NCBI RefSeq assembly: GCF_001426375.1
Contig: NZ_LMEO01000051.1
Location: forward strand, 310,241-374,240
Origin: Paenibacillus sp. Root444D2
GTDB lineage: Bacteria > Bacillota > Bacilli > Paenibacillales > NBRC-103111
Direction: 5' to 3'
Length of the DNA: 64,000 nt
Part shown: positions 43,923 to 51,991 of the stretch, piece after piece
Layout: each line of letters starts with the position of its first letter
How positions within the stretch are numbered: the stretch's first letter is position 1
Position numbers and translations under genes: made by a program
The notes under the pieces: model-generated
What the model was told of the DNA's origin: nothing
Seen by the model: only the letters and a program-made list of their open reading frames with translations
The model's database searches: none

Positions 43923-45341
43923 ATGACTCATCGCATTGAAAAAGACTTTATTGGTGAAAAACAAGTTCCATCCCAAGCTTATTACGGCATTCAAACGATG
44001 CGTGCATTAGAGAATTTCCCGATTACGGGTGTTAAAATTCATGCAGAGCTCATTACAGCCTTAGCAGAAGTAAAAAGAGCAGCTGCAATAGCGAATATGG
44101 AAACACATATGCTCCCTAAAAAAATCGGCGAACAATTAGTCAAAGCAGCCGAAGAAGTGCGACAAGGTCAGCTCCTTGAGGAGTTTATTGTTGATTCTAT
44201 TCAAGGCGGAGCGGGAACCTCCATTAATATGAACATGAACGAAGTGCTTGCTAACCGGACGTTGGAGCTGCTAGGCGAGGAAAAGGGCAATTATTTCCAT
44301 TGTAATCCGAACAACCATGTCAATATGTCGCAATCCACAAACGACGTTATCCCTACCGCCATCAAAATTGCCGCTTACCGTTTATCTGAGCAGTTGACAG
44401 AGACTATGACTTCACTCCAGCGTGCTTTTGCCCGTAAGGAAACGGAATTTGATGATGTCATCAAAATGGGGCGAACGCATCTCCAGGATGCAGTTCCTAT
44501 TCGTATGGGCCAAGAATTCGGCGCTTATGCACGTGTCATCCAGCGCGATATCAACCGTATTCGCCATGCTTCTAAGGGGCTTTTGACCGTTAATATGGGG
44601 GCTACTGCTGTAGGAACAGGGCTTAATGCAAAGCCTGAGTATGTGGAACGCGTTATGTTTCATCTAAAGGGACAGGTGGGAATCCCCATTGAACTAGCCG
44701 AGCATTTGGTTGATGGTACCCAAAATATGGATGCTTACACGGAGCTATCCGCTTCCTTGAAAGTATGCGCCGTTAACCTTTCGAAAATATGCAATGATAT
44801 CCGATTAATGGCTTCAGGTCCTCGCGTAGGCTTAGGGGAGCTGAAACTGCCGCCTAGACAACCGGGGTCTTCCATAATGCCAGGTAAAGTAAACCCTGTT
44901 ATGCCAGAAGTTGTGAATCAGGTGGCGTTTCAAGTCATTGGCAACGATCACACCATCTGCTTGGCCTGCGAAGCAGGTCAATTCGAACTTAACGTAATGG
45001 GCCCCGTACTTGCGTTTAACCTTCTACAATCGCTGAAAATACTGCGGAACGCGGCCGACGTGTTCGAGCGTTTTGCGATTGAGGGCTTGGAAGCTGACCG
45101 CGAGCGCTGCAAGACTTACGTTGAGCAAAGCTTTGGCATTGTCACAGCTTTGAACCCGCATCTCGGCTACGAAGTCGCCGCGCAATTAGTGAAAGAAGCT
45201 GTGCGCACTGGCATGACGCTCAAAGAGCTCATCCTAGAGCGTGGGCTGCTTACAACTGAGGAGATTGAAGAAATCCTCAATCCAATTCAGATGACTACTC
45301 CGGGCATCGCTGGTGAAAGATTGCTGCAGCCTGCCGACTAA
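43923..45341 (+). CDS. aspA: Aspartate ammonia-lyase (aspartase)
   Basis: The 472-residue protein is a fumarase/aspartase superfamily member: RIEKDFIGEKQVPSQAYYGIQT at the start, SQSTNDVIPTAIKIAA and the signature GSSIMPGKVNPVMPE with the SS loop. The N-terminus and KMGRTHLQDAVPIRMGQEF point to aspartase rather than fumarase. It converts aspartate to fumarate and ammonia in the cytoplasm. The start is uncertain: AAAGGA lies 12 bases before ATG 43923, and in-frame ATG 43911 or GTG 43914 stand closer to it. It fits with rocD and arginase as an amino-acid catabolic gene. Confidence 0.95.
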   Translation: MTHRIEKDFIGEKQVPSQAYYGIQTMRALENFPITGVKIHAELITALAEVKRAAAIANMETHMLPKKIGEQLVKAAEEVRQGQLLEEFIVDSIQGGAGTSINMNMNEVLANRTLELLGEEKGNYFHCNPNNHVNMSQSTNDVIPTAIKIAAYRLSEQLTETMTSLQRAFARKETEFDDVIKMGRTHLQDAVPIRMGQEFGAYARVIQRDINRIRHASKGLLTVNMGATAVGTGLNAKPEYVERVMFHLKGQVGIPIELAEHLVDGTQNMDAYTELSASLKVCAVNLSKICNDIRLMASGPRVGLGELKLPPRQPGSSIMPGKVNPVMPEVVNQVAFQVIGNDHTICLACEAGQFELNVMGPVLAFNLLQSLKILRNAADVFERFAIEGLEADRERCKTYVEQSFGIVTALNPHLGYEVAAQLVKEAVRTGMTLKELILERGLLTTEEIEEILNPIQMTTPGIAGERLLQPAD

Positions 45342-45400
45342 GGCTGGGTGGTGGAAGCTTTGAAGTCTACGACTGTTGGCTAAAGCCTGCTCATAAAACG

Positions 45401-45443
45401 AACGCCCCCGACCCATCGGTTGATGAGTTGGGGGCGTTATTTT
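45401..45443 (+). terminator. Terminator after aspA
   Basis: AACGCCCCCGAC pairs with GTTGGGGGCGTT around a loop and is followed by ATTTTT. Confidence 0.9.
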
Positions 45444-45738
45444 TGGATTTACAAGAATCGACTAGGCAACGCCTGCGAGGCCAGATGTACCAAGAGGAAC
45501 GACGATGCCTTATTTATTTTAAATTGCATCTTTTTGAACATTAAAGGGAAGCTGGATACTTTATTTAGCCATTTTTGGACTAAATTGGACTCTTAAAGTG
45601 GAATAAGGCATTGACGTTCCGCCGCGCTAGCTTTTATAGCTAATTTCAGGCAAATAAGGCATCGACGTTCCCTTTCGAAAGTAAAAGACCCGAGATTTGA
45701 CCATTCCACAGGATTAACTGTGTTATAGAAGTGAGGAA
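45444..45738. repeat. Intergenic inverted repeat of 20-bp arms
   Basis: GGAACGACGATGCCTTATTT at 45496-45515 is matched in reverse complement at 45652-45671 (19 of 20). A further related copy GGAATAAGGCATTGACGTTCC-like lies at 45600-45620. The ends enclose about 136 bases without a gene, so a small non-autonomous element or a dispersed Paenibacillus repeat is possible. Confidence 0.6.
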
Positions 45739-46119
45739 TCAAACGTTTAACGATTCATAAAAGGTCAGCTTATTCCCGAACGGATCCGTGATGCAGACTT
45801 CTTTGGTCTGCCAGGGGCTCATTTCTATGCCGGGGCGAGAATAGGTATATTTTTTATTTGTCAAGCTAGTATGAAAGGCTACGATGTCCACGATTTCTAT
45901 CCGAACCGCTGCACCCGGGCTGCAATCCCCATAATGCTCAGATAAGTGCAATTTGCATTCACCTAAACTGACCTCCATGTAAAGCGGCATATCACTCTCA
46001 AAGCGATGCTCCCACTCTAACGAAAAACCCAAATAATCTATGTAGAATTCCTTTGCCTTCATCTCGTCGAACATTCTAAAAATGGGCGTGACACCTTTAA
46101 TAGTTGTTATAGCAATCAT
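45739..46119 (-). CDS. VOC (glyoxalase/bleomycin-resistance) family protein
   Basis: The 126-residue protein has two beta-alpha-beta-beta-beta half modules (VTPIFRMFDEMKAKEFYIDYLGFSLEWEHRF and VDIVAFHTSLTNKKYTYSRPG), ending ITDPFGNKLTFYE, the standard VOC domain ending. The second metal-type Glu position is present. It may be a glyoxalase-like enzyme or a binding protein for antibiotics such as bleomycin. Its ATG overlaps the stop of the DUF1361 gene by four bases, so both are co-translated. Confidence 0.88.
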   Translation of the reverse strand: MIAITTIKGVTPIFRMFDEMKAKEFYIDYLGFSLEWEHRFESDMPLYMEVSLGECKLHLSEHYGDCSPGAAVRIEIVDIVAFHTSLTNKKYTYSRPGIEMSPWQTKEVCITDPFGNKLTFYESLNV

Positions 46120-46823
46120 CTCCTTGTTTTATCGTTTGTGTAAGGACTTGAATGTTTTGAGCCGCCTATAGCATTTACGAGTACATAAAAGGTTAGGTAA
46201 ACCGTCATGATAACAAACCCGACTAATAAGCAGAAAACGAAGGCTTCTTGATGCAAAGTTTCTCGCAGGATTTCAAGTATTCTGTTCGTGTGTAAAGCGT
46301 CCCAGCTGTTTAAGCGATATTCTCTTCCCAAAAGTATGCCGTACCCGCATAGAAATGCGGTCAATGCGATGATTAGCCAAGAAACAAAGTGATTGAATCG
46401 CTCTTTCCATATCTTTTGAATGATGTACATGGAGCTGCATCCTAGCAATAGACCGTTCCATGCAAATAAGAAGATGATGAAAAAATCATACCAATAGGCA
46501 AAGGAGAGCGTTCCCTTTTGTACATAAGAGTCTTTCAAAATCGTTAAATGAATGAAATCTGTAAGGACATATGGAGAGTTGGGCAGGAATAACAACCAGG
46601 CTAAACCTACTATGATTAAAATGAACTTTTGCAAGATCGTAGATTTTCGAGTGTGTATAAAATAGGCTGCGGCAGCAAGGATATACGGAATCCAAGCAAG
46701 GAATAAGTTCCAAATTAGAAATTCAAAGTAGGTTTGGTTTTTGAACAAAAAGTAGACCCCAATTGTGGAAAGCGAGAGCAAGATCAGAAAGAGATGCAGG
46801 TACCAGTGATTCAAGGTTTTCAT
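46116..46823 (-). CDS. DUF1361 family membrane protein
   Basis: The 235-residue protein has about seven hydrophobic helices and the DUF1361 features LIWNLFLAWIPYILA, LLFLPNSPYVLTDFIHL and WDALHTNRI. The family has no known function. It starts an operon with the VOC-family gene and is followed through a four-base overlap. A purine-poor region precedes the ATG, so expression is likely modest. Confidence 0.85.
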   Translation of the reverse strand: MKTLNHWYLHLFLILLSLSTIGVYFLFKNQTYFEFLIWNLFLAWIPYILAAAAYFIHTRKSTILQKFILIIVGLAWLLFLPNSPYVLTDFIHLTILKDSYVQKGTLSFAYWYDFFIIFLFAWNGLLLGCSSMYIIQKIWKERFNHFVSWLIIALTAFLCGYGILLGREYRLNSWDALHTNRILEILRETLHQEAFVFCLLVGFVIMTVYLTFYVLVNAIGGSKHSSPYTNDKTRR

Positions 46824-46924
46824 TGTAGCTCCACGCTTGGTCTATGTATTTGGCAGTGAGTGATGCCGCCTTACCCAAGATTATGTCTATATCTTACATT
46901 TATTTCCTACCTGTAACAAGCAAA

Positions 46925-46966
46925 TAACCCGTTATCCTCGCAGCTTGGCGGAGAGTAACGGGTTTT
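46925..46966. terminator. Hairpin behind the arginase gene
   Basis: AACCCGTTA pairs with TAACGGGTT around a 22-base loop. On the plus strand TTTTG follows; on the minus strand ATTTG follows. It probably ends the arginase transcript, weakly. Confidence 0.55.
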
Positions 46967-47018
46967 GTACATTCGATATGTGGTGAGCCTCGCGAAAATG
47001 ACTATTAATAGTTTCAAC

Positions 47019-47936
47019 CTATAGAATCTGCTTGCCCAATAAAGAGCTGATTAAGCCGACGGCTAATTGGGATGTTTTGTTATTGTCGTCGAGAAGAGGA
47101 TTCACCTCAACGAATTCGGCTGATGTCACAATCCCTGCTTCATGCAGCATCTCAACAGCTAAGTGAGCTTCGCGGTAATGAAGTCCACCTTTTACAATCG
47201 TGCCTGTTCCAGGTGCTTCAATCGGATCCAGAGAATCGACGTCAAAACTAACATGCACGCCGTCTGTTTTACTGCTTATATAGTCAATGGCATCTTGCAT
47301 AATGTAAGCCATTCCTTTGCGATCTATATCGTACATGGTATAGCATTTGATTCCCAAAGAGCGAATGAGTTTCTTCTCGCCCTCATCGAGAGATCTTGCT
47401 GCAATAAGGACGATATTCTCCGCTTTCACCTTATCATGGCTGCCCATAATGTTGGTTAATAAAGGATGACCCATCCCTAGACTGACGGCCAATGACATCC
47501 CATGAATATTACCGGATGGACTTGTATCCGCTGAATTTAGGTCGGAATGAGCATCGATCCAAATGACGCCCAAGTTTTGATAATGGCCGGATAATCCAGC
47601 TAAAGTCCCGATAGCTATGCTATGATCGCCGCCAATGACGAGAGGAAAACGTCCTTGTTCCACGACCTGAGAGACTTGTTTAGCCAGAAGTGTGTTTACT
47701 AGGGTAACCTCCGCCAAATACTTGAGGTTCGTTTGATCAATTTCAGCTGCCAAGGGAGTCGCCTTATCGTCCGGCAGACGGATATCAGCAATATGATCGA
47801 CTGTGATATCCATTTGCTGTAGACCTCGAATTAAACCTGCTTGCAAAATGGCTTTCGGTCCTTTGCTGGCTCCGCGTCGACCTGCTCCAAGATCAAATGG
47901 CACAGTAATCGCAGCAATTGTCGGCTTGTTACTCAT
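47019..47936 (-). CDS. rocF: Arginase
   Basis: The 305-residue protein has the manganese-binding motifs of the arginase/ureohydrolase family: GGDHSIAIGT, IDAHSDLN and SFDVDSLDP, with the opening TVPFDLGAGRRGASKGPKAI typical of arginases rather than agmatinases. It converts arginine to ornithine and urea and supplies ornithine to the rocD product encoded nearby. ATG 47936 follows AGAGGAGC; the upstream in-frame region lacks a site. It reads away from the adjacent GntR gene. Confidence 0.95.
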   Translation of the reverse strand: MSNKPTIAAITVPFDLGAGRRGASKGPKAILQAGLIRGLQQMDITVDHIADIRLPDDKATPLAAEIDQTNLKYLAEVTLVNTLLAKQVSQVVEQGRFPLVIGGDHSIAIGTLAGLSGHYQNLGVIWIDAHSDLNSADTSPSGNIHGMSLAVSLGMGHPLLTNIMGSHDKVKAENIVLIAARSLDEGEKKLIRSLGIKCYTMYDIDRKGMAYIMQDAIDYISSKTDGVHVSFDVDSLDPIEAPGTGTIVKGGLHYREAHLAVEMLHEAGIVTSAEFVEVNPLLDDNNKTSQLAVGLISSLLGKQIL

Positions 47937-48297
47937 GCGATCAGCTCCTCTTGTTCGGGCTTCAGATAAAGCTTCGTTTGTAATTAGATTATCATAACCC
48001 AGCTCATAATTGGAGATTTTTAATTTGGTTCCTGTGGCAATTGCTGCCGTAAACAACAGGTTAACTCATTTACCAACATCGTTATATGTTAGGCAATATA
48101 ACACAATGTGAATAATAAATATAAAATGCAAGTTCAAACAGTCTTTATTTATCATTATAAACAAAATGAAAGTGATATATTGTTCTGAATCCTAAAAGAT
48201 AGTGTTTTATGTGTTATGTATATTGACATGATATCTCATTTTCATTACGATCATGGTGAATTAAACAATTCATCATGGGATTGGAGAACAGGTCCTT
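47937..48297. promoter_or_regulatory. Divergent regulatory region before rocF and the GntR gene
   Basis: For the GntR gene, TTGACA (48223-48228) and TACGAT (48246-48251) with 17-base spacing form a promoter. Right behind it, CATGGTGAATT (48252-48262) and AATTCATCATG (48267-48277) form an inverted repeat with one mismatch, well placed for a repressor. The remaining 270 bases are AT-rich; no arginine-repressor box was recognised. Confidence 0.6.
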
Positions 48298-48987
48298 ATG
48301 TTACAGGCAAATGAATTAGACATGTATACCGCGATTAAGGATGCCATTATCGAACAAAAGCTTCGTCCCAATATGCAGTTAGTCGAAGAGGTGCTGGCAG
48401 AGTCTTTTGGAGTGAGCCGCACTCCTGTGCGCAATGTACTCCGCCGACTGGCGAGTGAGAAGTTGGTAACTGTCATTCCTTACAAAGGAACTTTTGTTGC
48501 TTGCCCATCCACACACGAGGCTAAAGAAGTGTTTGAAATGCGCAGAGTGATTGAAGCGGCGGCGATCCGCAAAGTGTGCGATACGTTGACAGACGATCAG
48601 TTTCAACAATTGAAAATAATGCTGGATGATGAGCATGAAGCGCATCAGCAGGGTGATCTACTAGGAGCCCTACGAATTACGGGTGATTTCCATCTCCGCA
48701 TTGCTGAGTTAGCGAGCAATTATTACTACTATCGTTATTTAGAAGAATTGATTGCTCTCACTTACGTGATTATCGCCTTTTATGGGATGAAGAAAAATAG
48801 GTATTGTCATGATCATGAGCAAATTTTAGCAGCTATTAAGCTTGGGGATGCGGATTTAGCTGAGCGATTGATGGTTGAACATTTAAGCGAGATTGAAGCA
48901 TCTTTGGATTTCGAAGAACATAGTACGAAGCCGCATTCACTTACAGATATTTTCAAGTCCAGTAGTTATGCAGTTGTTAAAAGATAA
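48298..48987 (+). CDS. GntR family regulator (FadR-type)
   Basis: The 229-residue protein has a GntR winged helix (MYTAIKDAIIEQKLRPNMQLVEEVLAESFGVSRTPVRNVLRRL, residues 9-55) and an all-helical FCD effector domain (VFEMRRVIEAAAIRKV; GDFHLRIAELASNYYYYRYLEELI; HEQILAAIKLGDADLAERLMVEHL). FCD members sense carboxylic acids and related metabolites, often with a metal. It precedes an ABC transporter-allantoinase operon and a palindromic site and is likely its regulator. Confidence 0.93.
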   Translation: MLQANELDMYTAIKDAIIEQKLRPNMQLVEEVLAESFGVSRTPVRNVLRRLASEKLVTVIPYKGTFVACPSTHEAKEVFEMRRVIEAAAIRKVCDTLTDDQFQQLKIMLDDEHEAHQQGDLLGALRITGDFHLRIAELASNYYYYRYLEELIALTYVIIAFYGMKKNRYCHDHEQILAAIKLGDADLAERLMVEHLSEIEASLDFEEHSTKPHSLTDIFKSSSYAVVKR

Positions 48988-49013
48988 ATGAGTGGAGTCC
49001 ATTTTTTTACGGT

Positions 49014-49062
49014 AGATTGTATACAATCTTGTGTGTGATGTGGAGTGCTAATTGCATACAAC
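49014..49062. promoter_or_regulatory. GntR-type operator palindrome upstream of the ABC-allantoinase operon
   Basis: AGATTGTATACAATCT at 49014-49029 is a perfect 16-bp palindrome. A degenerate copy ATTGCATACAAC lies at 49051-49062. GntR/FCD proteins commonly bind such TTGTATACAA sites. It sits between the regulator gene and the transporter ATPase gene, about 85 bases before the latter's start. Confidence 0.65.
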
Positions 49063-49109
49063 ATGTGAAAGCTTCGAACAAAGTTGAGAACTACGGAAGG
49101 GGCGAGGGA

Positions 49110-49853
49110 ATGAAATTAACGGCAAAGCAAGTGGGGAAGAGCTTTGGAGATCGAGTCGTGCTTAAACAAGTTGACTTGACGGTGTATTCTCATGAATTTA
49201 TTTGCATCTTAGGGCATAGCGGCTGCGGTAAATCAACACTTTTGAATATGGTGGCCGGATATTTACTCCCTGATGAAGGTGAAATAAAGGTCGATGGCGA
49301 GATGATTAAAGGCCCATCGAAATCGAGGGGAATGGTCTTTCAGGATCATGCTTTGTTCCCTTGGTACAATGTTCTCGAAAATATTTCATTTGGGCCTGAA
49401 GTACAAGGCGCGTCCAAGGCAAAAGCCAAAGAAATCGGCAAGGAATTCCTGAGTCTGGTTGGACTTGAGGCTTATGCGAATCATTATCCAGCTGAATTGT
49501 CTGGGGGTATGAAGCAGAGAGTGGGAATTGCTAGAGCACTTGCGAGCTCACCGGAAATATTGTTGATGGATGAGCCGTTCGGTGCTCTCGATATTTTGAC
49601 CAGGGATATGATGCGTAGAGAACTTAGGCGCATATGTGCGAAGCTAAGGCCGACTATCCTATTCGTTACACACAGTATTAGCGAAGCGGTCTATTTAGCT
49701 GATCGGGTTGTTGTGATGAAGGATGGCGAAATAGCAGAAACGTTTTCCATCCAAATTGAGCATCCCAGAACGTTTGAATCCCCTGGATTTAGTGAAGCGA
49801 TGAGCAGCATTGAGCGAATTCTGATGGAAGATGAAACAGAGGAGGCAATCTGA
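49110..49853 (+). CDS. NitT/TauT-type ABC transporter ATPase
   Basis: The 247-residue protein has Walker A (GHSGCGKST), signature LSGGMKQR, Walker B (ILLMDEPFGALD) and the His switch (LFVTHSISEAVYLADR). It belongs to the SsuB/TauB-like group that includes importers of sulfonates, nitrate and pyrimidine or ureide compounds. ATG 49110 lies behind GGGGCGAGGG; longer in-frame starts are unsupported. Its stop overlaps the permease start (TGATGA). Confidence 0.95.
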   Translation: MKLTAKQVGKSFGDRVVLKQVDLTVYSHEFICILGHSGCGKSTLLNMVAGYLLPDEGEIKVDGEMIKGPSKSRGMVFQDHALFPWYNVLENISFGPEVQGASKAKAKEIGKEFLSLVGLEAYANHYPAELSGGMKQRVGIARALASSPEILLMDEPFGALDILTRDMMRRELRRICAKLRPTILFVTHSISEAVYLADRVVVMKDGEIAETFSIQIEHPRTFESPGFSEAMSSIERILMEDETEEAI

Positions 49854-50734
49854 TGAGTAAAACATCGGTAACGGTCATTGCTGACAGTGATTTGCTTCCA
49901 ACTGAGACTAAGTATGTCGAGCAGCCGAAGAAGCGCAAAAGGTTCAAAGAAAGTGTTATGCAGAGATGGAACATCATGCCGTTCGTTACCTTCTTCGTCA
50001 TCTGGGAACTATTTGCTCAACTGAATGAGAGATTTGCTTGGTTTAATCCAATATTCCTGCCTCCACCATCCCTGATTGTGTCGGATGCCTGGGTATTGGC
50101 TAAGACGGGGATTGTGTTAGAAAGTTTAGTTTCCAGTTCTATTCGTATAGCTTTAGGATTCGTCATTGGCTGCTTATTCGCCGTATTGTTCGGAGTGTTA
50201 ATGAGTAAATTTCGAACGTTTGAACGTTGGATGTCGCCAATCCTCAATCTCGTAAGCCCGATTCCAGCCTTGGCTTTGCTGCCGCTATTCATTATCTGGT
50301 TCGGTATCGGAGAGTTTCCCAAGGTACTCCTCATAGCTTGGACAACATTCGTTCCTGTACTTGTTTATACAGTTGACGGTTTTAAATCCGTGCCGTCTAC
50401 ACTCATTCGATCAGCCCTTAGTTTAGGCGCTTCAGAGAGGCAAATCTTTACCCGGGTTATGATTCCGTCTGCGATTCCGAATTTTATAGTAGGTGCGCGG
50501 GTCAGTCTGGGTCTGTCTTTCTCGGCTTTAATTGTCTCGGAAATGATGGGTGCGAAATCAGGGCTTGGTTATATCATCGTGGATGCCAGAAATTATTTCA
50601 AAATTTCCAACATGTTTGTCGCCATTATTTTAATTGGCTTGTCATACAGTTTGTTTTCAGGTTTAGTGAAAATTTTGGAGAGGAGGGTCTTGGCGTGGCG
50701 TAAGGGAGGCATGAGAGATGCTGTTGAGAAATAG
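49853..50734 (+). CDS. NitT/TauT-type ABC transporter permease
   Basis: The 293-residue protein has a charged N-terminal cytoplasmic stretch of about 40 residues and then six helices with the permease loop (STLIRSALSLGASERQIFTRVMIPSAIPNFIVGARV). It pairs with the ATPase encoded upstream through a one-base overlap, giving tight stoichiometry. The genes around it suggest import of a ureide or related nitrogen compound. Confidence 0.94.
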   Translation: MSKTSVTVIADSDLLPTETKYVEQPKKRKRFKESVMQRWNIMPFVTFFVIWELFAQLNERFAWFNPIFLPPPSLIVSDAWVLAKTGIVLESLVSSSIRIALGFVIGCLFAVLFGVLMSKFRTFERWMSPILNLVSPIPALALLPLFIIWFGIGEFPKVLLIAWTTFVPVLVYTVDGFKSVPSTLIRSALSLGASERQIFTRVMIPSAIPNFIVGARVSLGLSFSALIVSEMMGAKSGLGYIIVDARNYFKISNMFVAIILIGLSYSLFSGLVKILERRVLAWRKGGMRDAVEK

Positions 50735-50780
50735 AAGCAAATGATGACCAAAAAAAGAGAAGAAAAGTGGAGGGAAACAC

Positions 50781-51908
50781 ATGAAAAACAAAAGAATATG
50801 GGCTCAATCTTTCCTGGTATTCGTAACGGCAGCTATGGTAGTGACAGCATGTAGTTCCAAACAAACGACGACAAGTACAACGGCACCTGTGGCAACAACA
50901 TCAGTTGCGGCAACGACAGCACCAGCAGCTGCAACTGCGGCTGCTACGGCGTCCGCTACAGTTCCGGAAGTGAAAGATATTACATTAGTCGGCGTACGCG
51001 ATGCACAGATTTCCTCACAACAAATTATTGCAGATAAGCTTGGCTATTTCAAAGAAACGGGACTGAATGTGACCAGTCAATTGATTGAAAGCGGCCCGGA
51101 TATCGGACCGATGGTTGCCGGCGGCAGCGCGCCACTATCGATTCAAACGAATTTTATGGACATTATTCTAAAATCATCGAATGTTCCTGTGAAAATTGTT
51201 ACACCTCTGGCGCAAATTGCGGGTACGCAAGCTGTAGTCGGTTCCAAGAAATTAGAACTGAAGTCATCCAAAGACTTAGAAGGAAAGACAATTGGGATTC
51301 CTAACGGAGCAGATGTGAAGATCGCCATTGATAATATGGGCAAAGAACTTGGTGTAGATGTGAGCAAAATAAAATACGTCAACATAGCACCAAGCGATGC
51401 GGTAGTTGCTTTGCAAAAAGGGGATATCGATGCCCTAGCTTGTTGGGAACCGTTCATTACCAAGGCGATTCAAGGTGGAGGCAAATTCTTGTTTAGCGGT
51501 ACGAAGAGTGAGCTGCCTGACAAAAAAGGCGATGTGAAATGGATGAGTGTACATACAACCATGCAGGTTTCTGACGATTTTATTAAGAAAAATCCGAATA
51601 CGATTAAAGCCGTGCTCGCAGGCCTCAAAAAAGCAACAGATTATATTAACAAGAACCGCGATGAAGCGATCAAGATTCTTGCTCCTGAGCTTCACTTAAG
51701 CGTTGAAGAACTGACGCAAATTATGAGCCGAAATGTATATTCGATGGAAGTAGATGATACTTACGTGAATGGCAGCAACGGAGCGGCAGTAGGTGAATAT
51801 CTAAAAGCTGTTGGTAATATTAAAATCATTCCGAAACCAGATACTTACCATGATTTGAGCTTGTTGAAAGCCGTAGATTCTACACTAGTTAAAGTTGAAT
51901 TTAAATAA
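50781..51908 (+). CDS. ABC transporter substrate-binding lipoprotein (NMT1/THI5-like)
   Basis: The 375-residue protein has a lipoprotein signal (LVFVTAAMVVTACSS), a 45-residue Thr/Ala-rich linker that keeps it off the membrane, and a type 2 binding fold of the NMT1/SsuA group (VKDITLVGVRDAQISSQQIIADKLGYF; LEGKTIGIPNGADVKIAIDNM; GDIDALACWEPFI). This family binds pyrimidines, sulfonates, nitrate or ureides. The downstream allantoinase gene makes allantoin or a hydantoin the best guess. Confidence 0.92.
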   Translation: MKNKRIWAQSFLVFVTAAMVVTACSSKQTTTSTTAPVATTSVAATTAPAAATAAATASATVPEVKDITLVGVRDAQISSQQIIADKLGYFKETGLNVTSQLIESGPDIGPMVAGGSAPLSIQTNFMDIILKSSNVPVKIVTPLAQIAGTQAVVGSKKLELKSSKDLEGKTIGIPNGADVKIAIDNMGKELGVDVSKIKYVNIAPSDAVVALQKGDIDALACWEPFITKAIQGGGKFLFSGTKSELPDKKGDVKWMSVHTTMQVSDDFIKKNPNTIKAVLAGLKKATDYINKNRDEAIKILAPELHLSVEELTQIMSRNVYSMEVDDTYVNGSNGAAVGEYLKAVGNIKIIPKPDTYHDLSLLKAVDSTLVKVEFK

Positions 51909-51991
51909 GTGAGTTCATTTTCAGGGCCGAGACAGCAGTACTTGTTTCGGTCCTGATGATTATGAATGTGAGTACAATTGAGGTGAACAGG

